From positions 2,499,501 through 2,563,500 of the forward strand of contig NC_017098.1 of NCBI RefSeq assembly GCF_000242595.2: 64,000 nucleotides of DNA. Reading direction: 5' to 3'. The notes under the pieces are model-generated. The model searched no databases and was not told the origin of the DNA. It worked only from the letters and a program-made list of their open reading frames with translations. Position numbers and translations under genes: made by a program. Every line of letters starts with the position of its first letter. Within the stretch, counting starts at the first letter, position 1. Source of the DNA: Spirochaeta africana DSM 8902. Its GTDB lineage: Bacteria > Spirochaetota > Spirochaetia > DSM-27196 > DSM-8902. Shown piece after piece: positions 43,269-52,089 of the stretch.

Positions 43269-44222
43269 ATGTTATCTCTATTCCCGAGATCCCTTGGCGT
43301 CGCTGTCACAGCGGCTGTCGTCATATTGCTGGCAACCTCGGCAGGCACCCCGGAATCGGCTCCGGCTGCCCGCGCCGTAACCGACGACCTGGGCAACACC
43401 GTGCATGTTCCCGAAAGCCCCGACAGCATTCTGTCACTCAGCCTGTTCAGCGACGAGGTTCTCCAGGACATTCTCTCGCCGGCGCGATTTGCGGCAGTAC
43501 ACAGCCTTGCGGTCAATCCTGTCTACAGCAATACAGCCGAAAAGGCCAGTCAGATTGATCCTGTCATCGAATTCAATGTTGAGCAGATAATCGACATCTA
43601 TCCGGACCTGGTAATCGCCGCCGACTGGAGCGAGGCCGACAAACTGGACCAGCTGCGCCAGGCCGGCATTCCGGTCTATCAAGTCCGCACCGCGGTCGAA
43701 CCTGCCGGTATCCGGACTGCTATCCGGCAGCTGGGCGAACTGGTCGGTGAGCCGGCTGCCGCAGCCGAACTCATTGCGGACTTTGATCGCCGCAAAGCTG
43801 CTCTGGCAGAGATAGTCGCCGCTGTACCGGCAGAGGATCGTCTGCAGGCCATGGACTACACCACCTGGGGGGCATCTGCCGGCACGGGAACCTCCTGGCA
43901 CACCATTCTGGAGCTGGCCGGACTCGACAACGCTGCCGCCGCACTGAAGGCGGATGACTTCGGGCAGGTACCGCTGTCAAAGGAAACCCTGATCGAGCTG
44001 GATCCGGACATCCTGTTTCTGCCGGGTTATGTCTGGGGCGAGCCGGATGGGGCAGATGCATTTTACCGGCAGCTGCGCCGCGACCCTGCCTTTGCAGATC
44101 TGCAGGCCATCAGGAACGACCGGCTGTATCTCTTTCCCGAACGGCTCAAGGGCACCTACAGCCACTACATCATCGATGCCGCTGAGCATGCTGCGAGGAC
44201 AGCATACCCCCAGCTGTTCTGA
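43269..44222 (+). CDS. ABC importer periplasmic binding protein (BtuF/FhuD type)
   Basis: A 317-residue class III solute-binding protein. A signal peptide (about 1-35, LGVAVTAAVVILLATSAG) precedes a two-lobed Fe-B12 fold: VTDDLGNTVHVPESPDSILSL, LVIAADWSEADKLDQL, and LIELDPDILFLPG. No lipobox is present. The ATG at 43269 has GGAGGA upstream; the GTG ten codons earlier would start inside the -10. A permease gene follows after 5 bases. Ligand is corrinoid, heme or a ferric siderophore; the C-terminal extension of the ATPase favours a corrinoid, with low certainty. Confidence 0.87.
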   Translation: MLSLFPRSLGVAVTAAVVILLATSAGTPESAPAARAVTDDLGNTVHVPESPDSILSLSLFSDEVLQDILSPARFAAVHSLAVNPVYSNTAEKASQIDPVIEFNVEQIIDIYPDLVIAADWSEADKLDQLRQAGIPVYQVRTAVEPAGIRTAIRQLGELVGEPAAAAELIADFDRRKAALAEIVAAVPAEDRLQAMDYTTWGASAGTGTSWHTILELAGLDNAAAALKADDFGQVPLSKETLIELDPDILFLPGYVWGEPDGADAFYRQLRRDPAFADLQAIRNDRLYLFPERLKGTYSHYIIDAAEHAARTAYPQLF

Positions 44223-44227
44223 AAGCC

Positions 44228-45280
44228 ATGACAAAGCGACCCGAGCTGACCCGCACGCCCCTCTCCGCTTCGTTGCTTCTGGCGCTGCTGTCCGCGGTGC
44301 TGGCAACACTCCTGGCGGCGGTGCTGTGGGGTGCGGTGTCGCTATCGGCCGGGGATGTGATGCAGGCACTTCGATACCCCCCGGCAAGGCTACACCTGCT
44401 GCCGCCGGAGCTGCGTCGGGTGCATGCGATTGTGTGGTACATCCGCCTGCCGCGGGCGATTACCGCAGCGACTGCCGGCGCTGCACTTGCCGTCAGCGGC
44501 GCAGCGGTGCAGGGGCTGTTTCGCAACCCGCTGGCCAGCCCGGACGTCCTGGGCATCTCCGCCGGCAGCAGCCTGGGAGCGGTCATTGCTATCGTAACCG
44601 GCGCGGCAGCCCTGCACCCATTGGCAATATCCGGAGCGGCGTTCCTGGGTGCGATAGGGGCTGCCGGGCTGGTATACACCATAGCCACCCGCCCCGGCGG
44701 CACCCACCTGCTGTATCTGGTTCTGGCGGGGCTGGCGGTATCCAGTCTGTTAAGCGGGATGGTTTCCGGCATCCTGATAATGGCCGAGGAATATGCCGTA
44801 AGCCAGTTCATTTTCTGGACGATGGGCGGGCTGGACGGGGCTTCATGGGCGCGAATTCTGCCGCCCCTGCCGCTGATAATCATCCTGTCGCTGATCCTGA
44901 TCGCCCTTGGCCAGACCCTGAACCTGCTGAGCCTGGGCGAGGAGCATGCCTACAGCCTCGGGCTGCCTGTTGAGCACCTCAAGATTGCCATTTTACTGCT
45001 GGCCTCTACCCTGACCGCCCTGGCGGTCGCGGCCGCCGGACCGATTGCCTTTGTCGGCCTGATGGTTCCCCACGGTGTCCGCCTGCTGACCGGGCCGAAC
45101 CATCGCCGCCTGCTGCCGCTGTCCGGCATCAGCGGTGCCCTGTTCCTGCTGCTGGCCGATCTGGCCGCCCGTACCCTGCTGGCACCACGGGAGATAAAAA
45201 CCGGCATTATTACCGCCCTGATTGGCGGACCCTATTTTATTTTCCTTATCCTGCGCCATCGCCGAAAGGGGGCAATGTAA
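44228..45280 (+). CDS. FecCD/BtuC-family ABC permease
   Basis: Inner-membrane permease of 350 residues with about ten helices. Typical FecCD motifs: LRLPRAITAATAGAALAVSG-like (here IRLPRAITAATAGAALAVSG), then GAAVQGLFRNPLASPDVLGI, and GPIAFVGLMVPHGVRLLTG near the end. The EAA-like coupling loop is in LGLPVEHLKI. It overlaps the ATPase gene in TAATG. Forms a dimer that works with the binding protein and the ATPase. Confidence 0.93.
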   Translation: MTKRPELTRTPLSASLLLALLSAVLATLLAAVLWGAVSLSAGDVMQALRYPPARLHLLPPELRRVHAIVWYIRLPRAITAATAGAALAVSGAAVQGLFRNPLASPDVLGISAGSSLGAVIAIVTGAAALHPLAISGAAFLGAIGAAGLVYTIATRPGGTHLLYLVLAGLAVSSLLSGMVSGILIMAEEYAVSQFIFWTMGGLDGASWARILPPLPLIIILSLILIALGQTLNLLSLGEEHAYSLGLPVEHLKIAILLLASTLTALAVAAAGPIAFVGLMVPHGVRLLTGPNHRRLLPLSGISGALFLLLADLAARTLLAPREIKTGIITALIGGPYFIFLILRHRRKGAM

Positions 45281-46602
45281 TGGCTGCCAACCCGCACGCA
45301 CAGGATCCACTGCTGGCTGCCGAGTCCCTGACCTATCAGGTCGACGGCACTGCACTGGTTGACCGGGTAGACCTGGCGCTCCGCCCCGGAGAGCTGACCG
45401 GATTGATCGGGCCGAACGGTGCCGGCAAGACCACCCTGCTGCGACTGCTGCTGGGATACCTGGCCCCGACCGCCGGAAAGGTTCTGTTGCAGCAGCAGGA
45501 TCTGCATGAGCTGCCGGCTCGTCAGCGAGCCCGCCGTATTGCCTATATGGGGCAGCATACCCCGCTGCCCTTCCCCTTCTCGGTTGCGGAGGTGGTGGAG
45601 ATGGGCAGCTTCCCGGTACTGGGGCTCGGACGGGCTCCCGGCAGCAGCGAACGCCGGGCAGCCATGGAGGCACTGCACTATGTCGGACTGGGCGGGCTTG
45701 CTGACCGCAGCTTTCCGACCCTGTCTGGCGGGGAGCAGCAGCTGGCCCTGTTTGCCCGGGTGCTGATACAGGATACCCCGGTCATCCTGCTGGATGAGCC
45801 CACCGCCAGCCTCGACCTGGGGCACGAGACCCGTCTGCTGCGAATGGCCCGTGAGCTGTGCAGCGAAGGTCGCAGCGTACTGGTGGCGCTGCACAACCTG
45901 AACAGCGCTGCCGAGTACGGTGATCGGCTGCTGCTGATGGATCGGGGCCGGATTGTGGCCGATGGCTCACCAGCCGAGGTCCTGACAGAGCAACAGCTGG
46001 AGCACCACTACCACACCCCGGTTCGTATCTCCACCAACCAGAGTACCGGCAGCATCCTGGTTACCCCGGCAGCCGAGCAGCCCCGCGGCGCACGCGGCAG
46101 GGTGCATCTGATCGGCGGTGCCGGCAGTGCGGTTACCCTTACGCGAGAACTGCACCTGATGGGACTGCAGGTAAGCGGCGGGGTCGCCCATGAGCTGGAC
46201 AACGATGCCCGCCTGTGGCGATCCCTGGCAATCCCGTACACCGAGGTCCCGGCTTTTGCCGAGATCGGCTCCGAGGCACTGACCGCCGCCGAGCAGCTGG
46301 CCGGCAGCGCAGATCTGGTAATTCTGTGCTCCTTTCCGGTGGGACGTGGCAACCTGGGCAACCTTCGACTGGCGGTAACAGCCGCCGAACAGGGCCGGCT
46401 GGCAATCGCCGACGAGGAAACCGGCACTTGTCGTCGGGATTTCTACACCCCCGAAAGCCGCCAGCTGTATCAGCACCTGCTGCAGCTGGCTCCCCTGTAC
46501 AGCTACGACCAGTTGATCACCATGGTGCTGCAGACCACCGACCCCGACGCGGCAGCCAGCCAGCAGTCTCAGGTCAGCAGATCGATACGGGAAAAAATGT
46601 AG
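45280..46602 (+). CDS. ABC ATPase (BtuD/FepC type) with extra C-terminal Rossmann-like domain
   Basis: A 440-residue ATPase; the usual length is about 255-270. Walker A GPNGAGKTT lies near residue 44-52, the signature LSGGEQQ near 148, and Walker B is VILLDEPTASLDLG. Residues about 268-435 form an additional domain starting with a glycine-rich loop (VHLIGGAGSAVTLTRELHLMG) and containing VGRGNLGNLRLAVTAAEQG. I recall a similar extension on archaeal BtuD proteins, which suggests a corrinoid role. The reading frame ends in antisense overlap: the last 34 bases also code for the end of the convergent phosphoesterase gene. Confidence 0.88.
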   Translation: MAANPHAQDPLLAAESLTYQVDGTALVDRVDLALRPGELTGLIGPNGAGKTTLLRLLLGYLAPTAGKVLLQQQDLHELPARQRARRIAYMGQHTPLPFPFSVAEVVEMGSFPVLGLGRAPGSSERRAAMEALHYVGLGGLADRSFPTLSGGEQQLALFARVLIQDTPVILLDEPTASLDLGHETRLLRMARELCSEGRSVLVALHNLNSAAEYGDRLLLMDRGRIVADGSPAEVLTEQQLEHHYHTPVRISTNQSTGSILVTPAAEQPRGARGRVHLIGGAGSAVTLTRELHLMGLQVSGGVAHELDNDARLWRSLAIPYTEVPAFAEIGSEALTAAEQLAGSADLVILCSFPVGRGNLGNLRLAVTAAEQGRLAIADEETGTCRRDFYTPESRQLYQHLLQLAPLYSYDQLITMVLQTTDPDAAASQQSQVSRSIREKM

Positions 46603-47633
46603 CGCAACTGTTCCGACTTGATCTCGGTCTCGTAGTAGCCGGTACCTGGCAGCTGGACGGTATCATAGCCGTCGTACAGCAGATATTTCCTGGAGCGGCT
46701 CCCATCAAACCAGTATTTCAGCGCGATGTGTGAACCAGTCAGCTCCAGGCAGGTTATCCCGCGCTTTCCCAGTACGCACCCGGAGTTGAACATACACGGC
46801 ACCACAAAAGAATCGTGATAGATGCTGCCCAGATCCACCATGTCGGAACGGCTGACGGCCTCCAGATGGGCCCTGAGGTCGCCAATCTCCAGTCGGATTG
46901 CCTCGCGCTCCTCGGCAGCAGCATCTGTATACTGGCGACACAAGCGCTCGATGTTGTACTTTACAAAGTCGGACTTGGACAGCGACTCGAACAGGGGACG
47001 ATGGGTATGGCCGATAACCGCGACCACCCGCTCGCGCGCAGCCATCTCGTACACCCGCGACTCCATACGCTTTTTCTTGCGATTGTCGTGACTGACCGAG
47101 GTATAGTGAAACGGCAGCCGGTGCACCAGGTGTCGCAGCAGCCAGCCGATCAAATCATTGTACATGGCATAGCGTCGCGATGCCTGATGCCCGTGAAAGA
47201 TGAACATCTGCCCGAGGTGCTGCCCGGTCGTGCTGTCGCTGAACTGATAGCGCACCGCTTCACGCACCGGTGTCGGCAGCGGGTTGTTGTACAGCAGCTC
47301 AAGGTCATGATTCCCGGCCAGCCGGATCAGCCTGCCCTCGGCATCAAACCGCTCCAACAGCTGGTACAGATCGCCCCAGGCGCGCTGAATCTTCTCCAGC
47401 CGAACCTTCTGCAGCTCCTCGACATCACCATTCAGCAGCAGCCGGCAGCCCCGACGATAGTATTCCTCCAGTACTGCCAGGGTAAGCTGACCATTGTGCT
47501 TGAAATCATCGCGTCGACCGCCATCGCCGGCATGGAAATCGCTGATGATAACCATGGGGCGATCATCCGGGAACCGTTCCAGCGGGGTTCGATGCAGCAG
47601 GTCGGCCATGTGATTCAGGATAAAGTCATCCAT
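46569..47633 (-). CDS. calcineurin-like metallophosphoesterase
   Basis: A 354-residue cytoplasmic two-metal phosphoesterase. Motifs in order: SDFHAGDGGRRDDF (metal Asp and His), NGDVEEL, GNHDLELL, FHGHQAS and GHTHRPL. It is paralogous to the protein at 60615. Both have GD-x-EE in the second motif. Distant relation to LpxH-type pyrophosphatases is possible but no lipid site was seen, so the substrate is unknown. The start at 47633 has GGGAG upstream; reading further upstream would cross the terminator of the sugar operon. The 3' end overlaps the ABC ATPase gene by 34 bases, tail to tail. Confidence 0.87.
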   Translation of the reverse strand: MDDFILNHMADLLHRTPLERFPDDRPMVIISDFHAGDGGRRDDFKHNGQLTLAVLEEYYRRGCRLLLNGDVEELQKVRLEKIQRAWGDLYQLLERFDAEGRLIRLAGNHDLELLYNNPLPTPVREAVRYQFSDSTTGQHLGQMFIFHGHQASRRYAMYNDLIGWLLRHLVHRLPFHYTSVSHDNRKKKRMESRVYEMAARERVVAVIGHTHRPLFESLSKSDFVKYNIERLCRQYTDAAAEEREAIRLEIGDLRAHLEAVSRSDMVDLGSIYHDSFVVPCMFNSGCVLGKRGITCLELTGSHIALKYWFDGSRSRKYLLYDGYDTVQLPGTGYYETEIKSEQLRYIFSRIDLLT

Positions 47634-47699
47634 ATGCAGCTCCCTGCTCAAAGAATACTGCACCCGAAACGGGCATACAAGCCACAAGGCCTCCTGATT

Positions 47700-47738
47700 A
47701 AAAAAAACTCCTGATGCCGAAATCTCGACATCAGGAGT
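47700..47738 (-). terminator. rho-independent terminator of the sugar ABC operon
   Basis: Arms ACTCCTGATG (47707-47716) and CATCAGGAGT (47729-47738) are exactly complementary. Read on the minus strand the hairpin is followed by eight T (47707-47700). It ends the operon coming from malE through malG. Confidence 0.92.
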
Positions 47739-47766
47739 GCAGTTCAATATACCTAGGGGGTGCAGG

Positions 47767-48627
47767 CTACTTGATAGACCCGGCAATAATACCGCGCATA
47801 ATGTGCTTCTGTGCAAACAGGAACACAATGATCACCGGAATCATCGCCATCAGAATCGAGGTGAGAATCAGATCCCACTGTTTTACATACGCCCCGGCAA
47901 AGTTCGCTACCGCCAGGGGTATCGTCTGGATCCGGTTGCCGCGGCCAAGTACGATCAGCGGCAGCAGGTAGTCGTTCCAGATCCAGATGCCGTGCAGAAT
48001 CAGAATAGTTGCATTGACCGGTCTCAGCAGCGGAAACACGATCCGGAAGAACACCGCCGGTTTGCTGCAGCCGTCAATGATTGCGGCCTCTTCCAGCTCG
48101 TAGGGGATTCCCTTGATAAAGCCGTGCAGGATAAAAACCGACAGCGACAGCCCGAACCCGATATACGCCAGAATCATGCCGTGGTAGGTCCGCAGCAGCA
48201 GGATACCGGTGACCTGATGAAACAACCGGAACCAGGCTACCAGCGGCAGCATTACAATCTGAAACGGGATTACCATGGCAGCCACCATAACCAGAAAGAT
48301 GATGTTGGACACGGTAGATTTTGTTCGCACCAGTACCCAGGCAGCCATGCCGGAGATCACGATCACCAGCAGCAGCGAGAACACGGTGATGATAACCGAT
48401 GACTGGAATGATGACCCGTAGAGAATATTCGGATCGCTCCAGATACGCTGCATGTTACGGATAATCTGCATCCAGTCAGCGGGAAGCGCGGTGGGATTGG
48501 CAGTTATCTCGAAGGAGCTCTTGCCTGAGTTGATCAGGACAAGATATATCGGAAACAGAAACAGCACCGCCAGCACACCGGCAAGCGCCTCGAGCCCGTA
48601 GGTCAGCTTTGTTCGTACTACTTTCAT
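47767..48627 (-). CDS. sugar ABC transporter permease, MalG type
   Basis: A 286-residue CUT1-family permease with six helices. The coupling motif EEAAIIDGCSKPAVFFRIVFPLLRP (given here by its parts EEAAIIDGCS and FPLLRP) lies at about 180-200. The N-terminus faces the cytoplasm with a helix at about 12-32. ATG overlaps the stop of the MalF-type gene by one base (TAATG pattern). There is no ATPase gene in the cluster, so the importer probably shares an MsmX-like ATPase encoded elsewhere. A strong terminator follows. Confidence 0.94.
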   Translation of the reverse strand: MKVVRTKLTYGLEALAGVLAVLFLFPIYLVLINSGKSSFEITANPTALPADWMQIIRNMQRIWSDPNILYGSSFQSSVIITVFSLLLVIVISGMAAWVLVRTKSTVSNIIFLVMVAAMVIPFQIVMLPLVAWFRLFHQVTGILLLRTYHGMILAYIGFGLSLSVFILHGFIKGIPYELEEAAIIDGCSKPAVFFRIVFPLLRPVNATILILHGIWIWNDYLLPLIVLGRGNRIQTIPLAVANFAGAYVKQWDLILTSILMAMIPVIIVFLFAQKHIMRGIIAGSIK

Positions 48628-49541
48628 TACATCTCCACCTCTCGTTTTTTATTGGCACGAACCTGCAGAATCGAGACCGTAACCACAACGATAAAAAAGA
48701 TCACCGATCGCGCCTGACTCTGCGCCAGATCGTTGCGGACAAAAGCCGTGTTATAGATGTTCAACGCCAGTAGCTCTGTGCCGGGGATTGCCCGTTCCAT
48801 GAACTCGGTGGCCGGCCCCCCGCCGGTTAATGATACGTTTACATCAAACTGCTTGAAGGAATGGACCAGGGTCAGGAACAGGGTCACCGTGAAGGCCTGC
48901 GCCGTCATCGGAATGGTGATATGCAGCAGCTCATACAGCGGGCTTGCCCCGTCAATCCTGCCGGCCTCAAACAGCTCGCCAGGCACGGACACAATCGCCG
49001 CAATATAGATCATCATGATGTAGCCGGCATACTGCCAGGCACCGGCAACCACCAGCCCGCCAAGTGCGGAGTTCACATTGGCCAGCACCAGATTGCCGGG
49101 TTCGGCAAGGGCCGGAAACAGGGCCGTCAGCAGCTGCTGATTCGGAATAAATACATTGAAGATAAACTGCCAGATATACCCGAGGATCAAACCGCCGATA
49201 AGGTGCGGAATAAAAAAGCCTGCGCGGAACATGTTTTTCAGCCGGATTTTCGAGGTCACCAGCAACGCCAGCCCGAAGGCCACCACATTGATCAGCAGCA
49301 CATTCATAACCGTGTACAGCGTAGTAATAATAAACGAATACAGGAAGCGAGAATCCTGGAAACTGTTGATAAAGTTGGCCAGCCCGACAAACTCCGGTCC
49401 GGCAGGCTGCGGACGCGAGGTCCAGTTGGTAAAGGAGTAATAGAAGCCCAGAAAAAACGGGATCACTATCACAAACAGAAATGCAACAATTGCAGGAACG
49501 AGAAACAACCAGAAGGTCACATCATGTTTTCTTGTTTTCAT
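48627..49541 (-). CDS. sugar ABC transporter permease, MalF type
   Basis: A 304-residue CUT1-family permease with six helices. The opening FWLFLVPAIVAFLFVIVIPF is typical, as is the YYSFTNW segment. The coupling loop reads EAGRIDGASPLYELLHITIPM (parts: EAGRIDGAS, ITIPM). It pairs with the MalG-type protein. A 66-base gap after malE contains a hairpin that may lower its expression relative to the binding protein. No promoter of its own is seen. Confidence 0.94.
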   Translation of the reverse strand: MKTRKHDVTFWLFLVPAIVAFLFVIVIPFFLGFYYSFTNWTSRPQPAGPEFVGLANFINSFQDSRFLYSFIITTLYTVMNVLLINVVAFGLALLVTSKIRLKNMFRAGFFIPHLIGGLILGYIWQFIFNVFIPNQQLLTALFPALAEPGNLVLANVNSALGGLVVAGAWQYAGYIMMIYIAAIVSVPGELFEAGRIDGASPLYELLHITIPMTAQAFTVTLFLTLVHSFKQFDVNVSLTGGGPATEFMERAIPGTELLALNIYNTAFVRNDLAQSQARSVIFFIVVVTVSILQVRANKKREVEM

Positions 49542-49562
49542 AGGTAGGATTCCTGATAGAAA

Positions 49563-49591
49563 ACCGGCATCCGAACGGATCGGATACCGGC
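49563..49591 (-). promoter_or_regulatory. intercistronic hairpin between malE- and malF-type genes
   Basis: Arms 49563-49574 and 49580-49591 pair over about 12 bases with one G-T pair and a 5-base loop. In the mRNA sense the hairpin is followed by TTTTC. Such a structure lets the binding protein be made in excess by protecting the upstream mRNA or stopping part of the polymerases. Confidence 0.65.
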
Positions 49592-49607
49592 ATTTGAAGT
49601 GCGTAGA

Positions 49608-50861
49608 CTACTGCAGGCTTTCGAAAGCGCTGCGCAGTGCATTCACAAACTGCTCCTTGGAGATAGCCCCGCTGGCAAACCGGTTATAGATCGGTGCCAG
49701 GGTGTTATCCCGAAAGTCATCGCTGAAGTAGTACTGGTTCCAGGAGTATACCTGGTCAGCAGCGTTCCACTCCTGCACCGACTGACTCAGCGGACCGGAG
49801 GGGCGGCTTTCGACATTACTGAAGGCAGGGATCATACCGGCCTCTTCAACCATGAACCGCTGACCGGCCTCGGTATACACCATGTCGTTCAGGAACTTGC
49901 GGGCGATGTCGGTTACCCGTGACTCGGCATTGATCGCGTAATACGCCGGAGCTGCCACAAAAATACCGTCTGTATCGCGCTCAAGCGATCCATGGGGTGC
50001 AAATGCAATCGGGAAATCGGCGCCGGCATCAGCAATGTTGCCGTCGACCCAGTTGCCCTGGTGCAGGAATGCGGTGTCGCCGGCGACAAAAGCGCCAACC
50101 TGGGCATCGTAGTCACCGGTTGTCAGCACCGCCTGATCAGCATAGGTGAACAGCAGCTCTACCCAGTCGGCATACTGACCCAGGCGATCCATGTCGACGT
50201 TACCGGCGCGCAGATCATTGACGACCGACAGGTCACCATAGGGGAGACCGTTTGACAGCAGGCTGTTAAAGTTGTGGTGTGCGGTTACCCAGCCCATCGA
50301 CATTGCAGCGGCCATGGAAACCGGAGCCTTGATTCCCAGCTCGTCCTTCATGGAGTCAAGGGTAGCGAATGCTTCGCGATAGGCATCCAGATTGGTCAGG
50401 CCGGCGGGATCGATTCCAGCAGCCTCCAGGATGTCGGCGTTATACGCCAGTCCCCAGCCTTCGATATTTACCGGGAAACCATATACCCGACCGTCGTAGG
50501 TGAACTCGACCGAGGTGTCCTGCACCCAGGGTTCATCCGAAAGATCCAGGATAACCTCGGACCACATCTGGTACGACTCCAGCCCCGGGAAGACAAAGAT
50601 ATCAGGCATCTCACCGGATGAGTATCCGATGGTAAGCATCTGTTCAACGGTAACGTCAATACTGCCGCCAACGGTTTTGATAACAACATCAACGTTGTTC
50701 TCGCGTCCCCACTGCTGGGCATACGCCTTGAGTTCGGCATCGATCTCCGGTTTGTTCTGCAGCAGCTCCAGCCGCTGACGTCCACCGGTTTCTGCCTGAC
50801 CGGCCGCAAACAACGATGCTGCCATCAGCAGGGTCAAAAGTACAAGCAATCCTTTTTTCAT
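49608..50861 (-). CDS. sugar ABC transporter solute-binding protein
   Basis: A 417-residue family 1 binding protein. A signal peptide (1-23, MKKGLLVLLTLLMAASLFAA) lacks a lipobox Cys, so the protein is probably free in the periplasm. The fold elements include MPDIFVFPG, GRVYGFPVNIEGWGLAYNADI, FVAGDTAFLHQGNWV and ARKFLNDMVYTEAG. AGGAGGAGA precedes the ATG. The sugar is unknown; the LacI gene next to it suggests induction by that sugar. It leads a three-gene transport operon. Confidence 0.94.
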   Translation of the reverse strand: MKKGLLVLLTLLMAASLFAAGQAETGGRQRLELLQNKPEIDAELKAYAQQWGRENNVDVVIKTVGGSIDVTVEQMLTIGYSSGEMPDIFVFPGLESYQMWSEVILDLSDEPWVQDTSVEFTYDGRVYGFPVNIEGWGLAYNADILEAAGIDPAGLTNLDAYREAFATLDSMKDELGIKAPVSMAAAMSMGWVTAHHNFNSLLSNGLPYGDLSVVNDLRAGNVDMDRLGQYADWVELLFTYADQAVLTTGDYDAQVGAFVAGDTAFLHQGNWVDGNIADAGADFPIAFAPHGSLERDTDGIFVAAPAYYAINAESRVTDIARKFLNDMVYTEAGQRFMVEEAGMIPAFSNVESRPSGPLSQSVQEWNAADQVYSWNQYYFSDDFRDNTLAPIYNRFASGAISKEQFVNALRSAFESLQ

Positions 50862-50884
50862 GCTCTCCTCCTATAGAATAATAA

Positions 50885-50926
50885 TGGGAACGTTCCCATT
50901 TTTGATTATTATGGGACCGGTTTACC
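50885..50926 (-). promoter_or_regulatory. LacI-type operator(s) upstream of the sugar operon
   Basis: TGGGAACGTTCCCA (50885-50898) is a perfect 14-base palindrome with the central CG of LacI-family sites. A weaker relative starting TGGGACCGGTT lies at 50912-50926. The palindrome is 24 bases before the malE start, where a bound repressor would stop transcription. No consensus -35 is visible in the gap. Confidence 0.8.
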
Positions 50927-50954
50927 TGGATGTCAAGAAAATTCGCCGGGAAAT

Positions 50955-51935
50955 CTATTGGCTGCGCTGAACCAGATACGGTTCCAGGCACACCTGCTGC
51001 AGCTCAAGCTGCCCCACCTGTTCATCGCTGGCCGCCAGCAGCTCAAGCAGCAGGTCGGCGGCCCGTCTCCCCAGCTCGGCAGGGGGCTGGGCAACTGTGG
51101 TCAGTTCCATAAACTGTGAGGGAAAGATGTCATCGTAGCCGATGATGGATATACAGGTGTTGGTGTCCCGACGAGCCTGCAGTCCGCCATATGCCATCAG
51201 ATCGGAGAAATAGAAGATCCCGTCGATCTCCGGGCTTCCGTGCAGCAGATGCCTGGTAACGGTATAGGAATCCTCTTCCAGTGCAGCGTAGAGATCCGCG
51301 CAGGAGCCGGTGGGAGCCAGCTCCTCGAATCGACGGCGAAAACTGGAGAAGCGGTCGTGCTGCTGCTGGGTGCGCTCCACAATACCGATCATCAGCACCC
51401 GGCTGCAGCCGCGCTCAATCAGATATTCTGCCGCCAGGGCACCGCCGGTGTGGTTGTTGTAGGTGATACAGTGAGCCTGCGGTTCGTAGCGGTCAACATA
51501 CAACAGATGGATATGATGCAGCCGCAGCAGCTCCTTCTCGGCATCACTGAGCTGGGAGTCGCCCAGCACCACTACCGCTGACATATGCATGGCAATAATA
51601 TGGTGCACCACCGATTCATCGCCGTGGTGGGTGTTGAATACCATTGCGTACTGCCCACTGCCGCTGAGCACCTTCTGCAGACTCGAGATAATCTCGTAAA
51701 AATACTGATGGGCAATGGTTGGCAGCAGCAGTGCTACGGTATTCCGGCGACCCTTCCCCTGCACCAGCATACGTGCGCTCTCGCTGGGCACGTAGTGCAT
51801 TTTCGCACAGATATCCAGGACCTTTCGACGCGTAGATTCCTTTACCAGGGGGTCACCGTTCAGTACCCGGGAGACCGTACTGGTGCCGACCCCGGCCTGT
51901 AAGGCAATATCTTTAATCGTAACTCTCTGCGGCAT
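50955..51935 (-). CDS. LacI-family transcriptional regulator
   Basis: A 326-residue repressor. The N-terminal helix-turn-helix reads VTIKDIALQAGVGTSTVSRVL with the hinge near 45-60. The sugar-binding region has two periplasmic-binding-like lobes (TVALLLPTIAHQYFYEIIS; IIGYDDIFPSQ). ATG 51935 with GGGGAG upstream was chosen because the domain begins there; an upstream extension of 37 codons shows no family match. It lies directly before the sugar ABC operon in the same direction, and the perfect palindrome after its stop codon is the obvious target. Confidence 0.94.
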   Translation of the reverse strand: MPQRVTIKDIALQAGVGTSTVSRVLNGDPLVKESTRRKVLDICAKMHYVPSESARMLVQGKGRRNTVALLLPTIAHQYFYEIISSLQKVLSGSGQYAMVFNTHHGDESVVHHIIAMHMSAVVVLGDSQLSDAEKELLRLHHIHLLYVDRYEPQAHCITYNNHTGGALAAEYLIERGCSRVLMIGIVERTQQQHDRFSSFRRRFEELAPTGSCADLYAALEEDSYTVTRHLLHGSPEIDGIFYFSDLMAYGGLQARRDTNTCISIIGYDDIFPSQFMELTTVAQPPAELGRRAADLLLELLAASDEQVGQLELQQVCLEPYLVQRSQ

Positions 51936-52074
51936 GGCTCCCCTGTGGTATCGTTTCCATTTTCGCATTCCAGAATGCCCCTGAAATTCCGAACTGTCAA
52001 CCAGAAATCTGCCGCGGGGGGCGGATGCAGGCTCGCCTCCATGCATACGGGTGGTACAAAAGGGTATAAATCAA

Positions 52075-52080
52075 TATAGT
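52075..52080 (+). promoter_or_regulatory. -10 element before the AsmA-GT51 gene
   Basis: TATAGT at 52075-52080 lies nine bases before the ATG at 52090; no consensus -35 is seen. There is no ribosome-binding site before the ATG. This is weaker support for a very short leader than at fabZ or alaS. Confidence 0.4.
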
Positions 52081-52089
52081 AGCCCCGCA

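Noticed and set aside
47634-47828. Longer N-terminus of the phosphoesterase at 46569
   Set aside because: It would read through the terminator at 47700-47738 and shows no homology or ribosome site.
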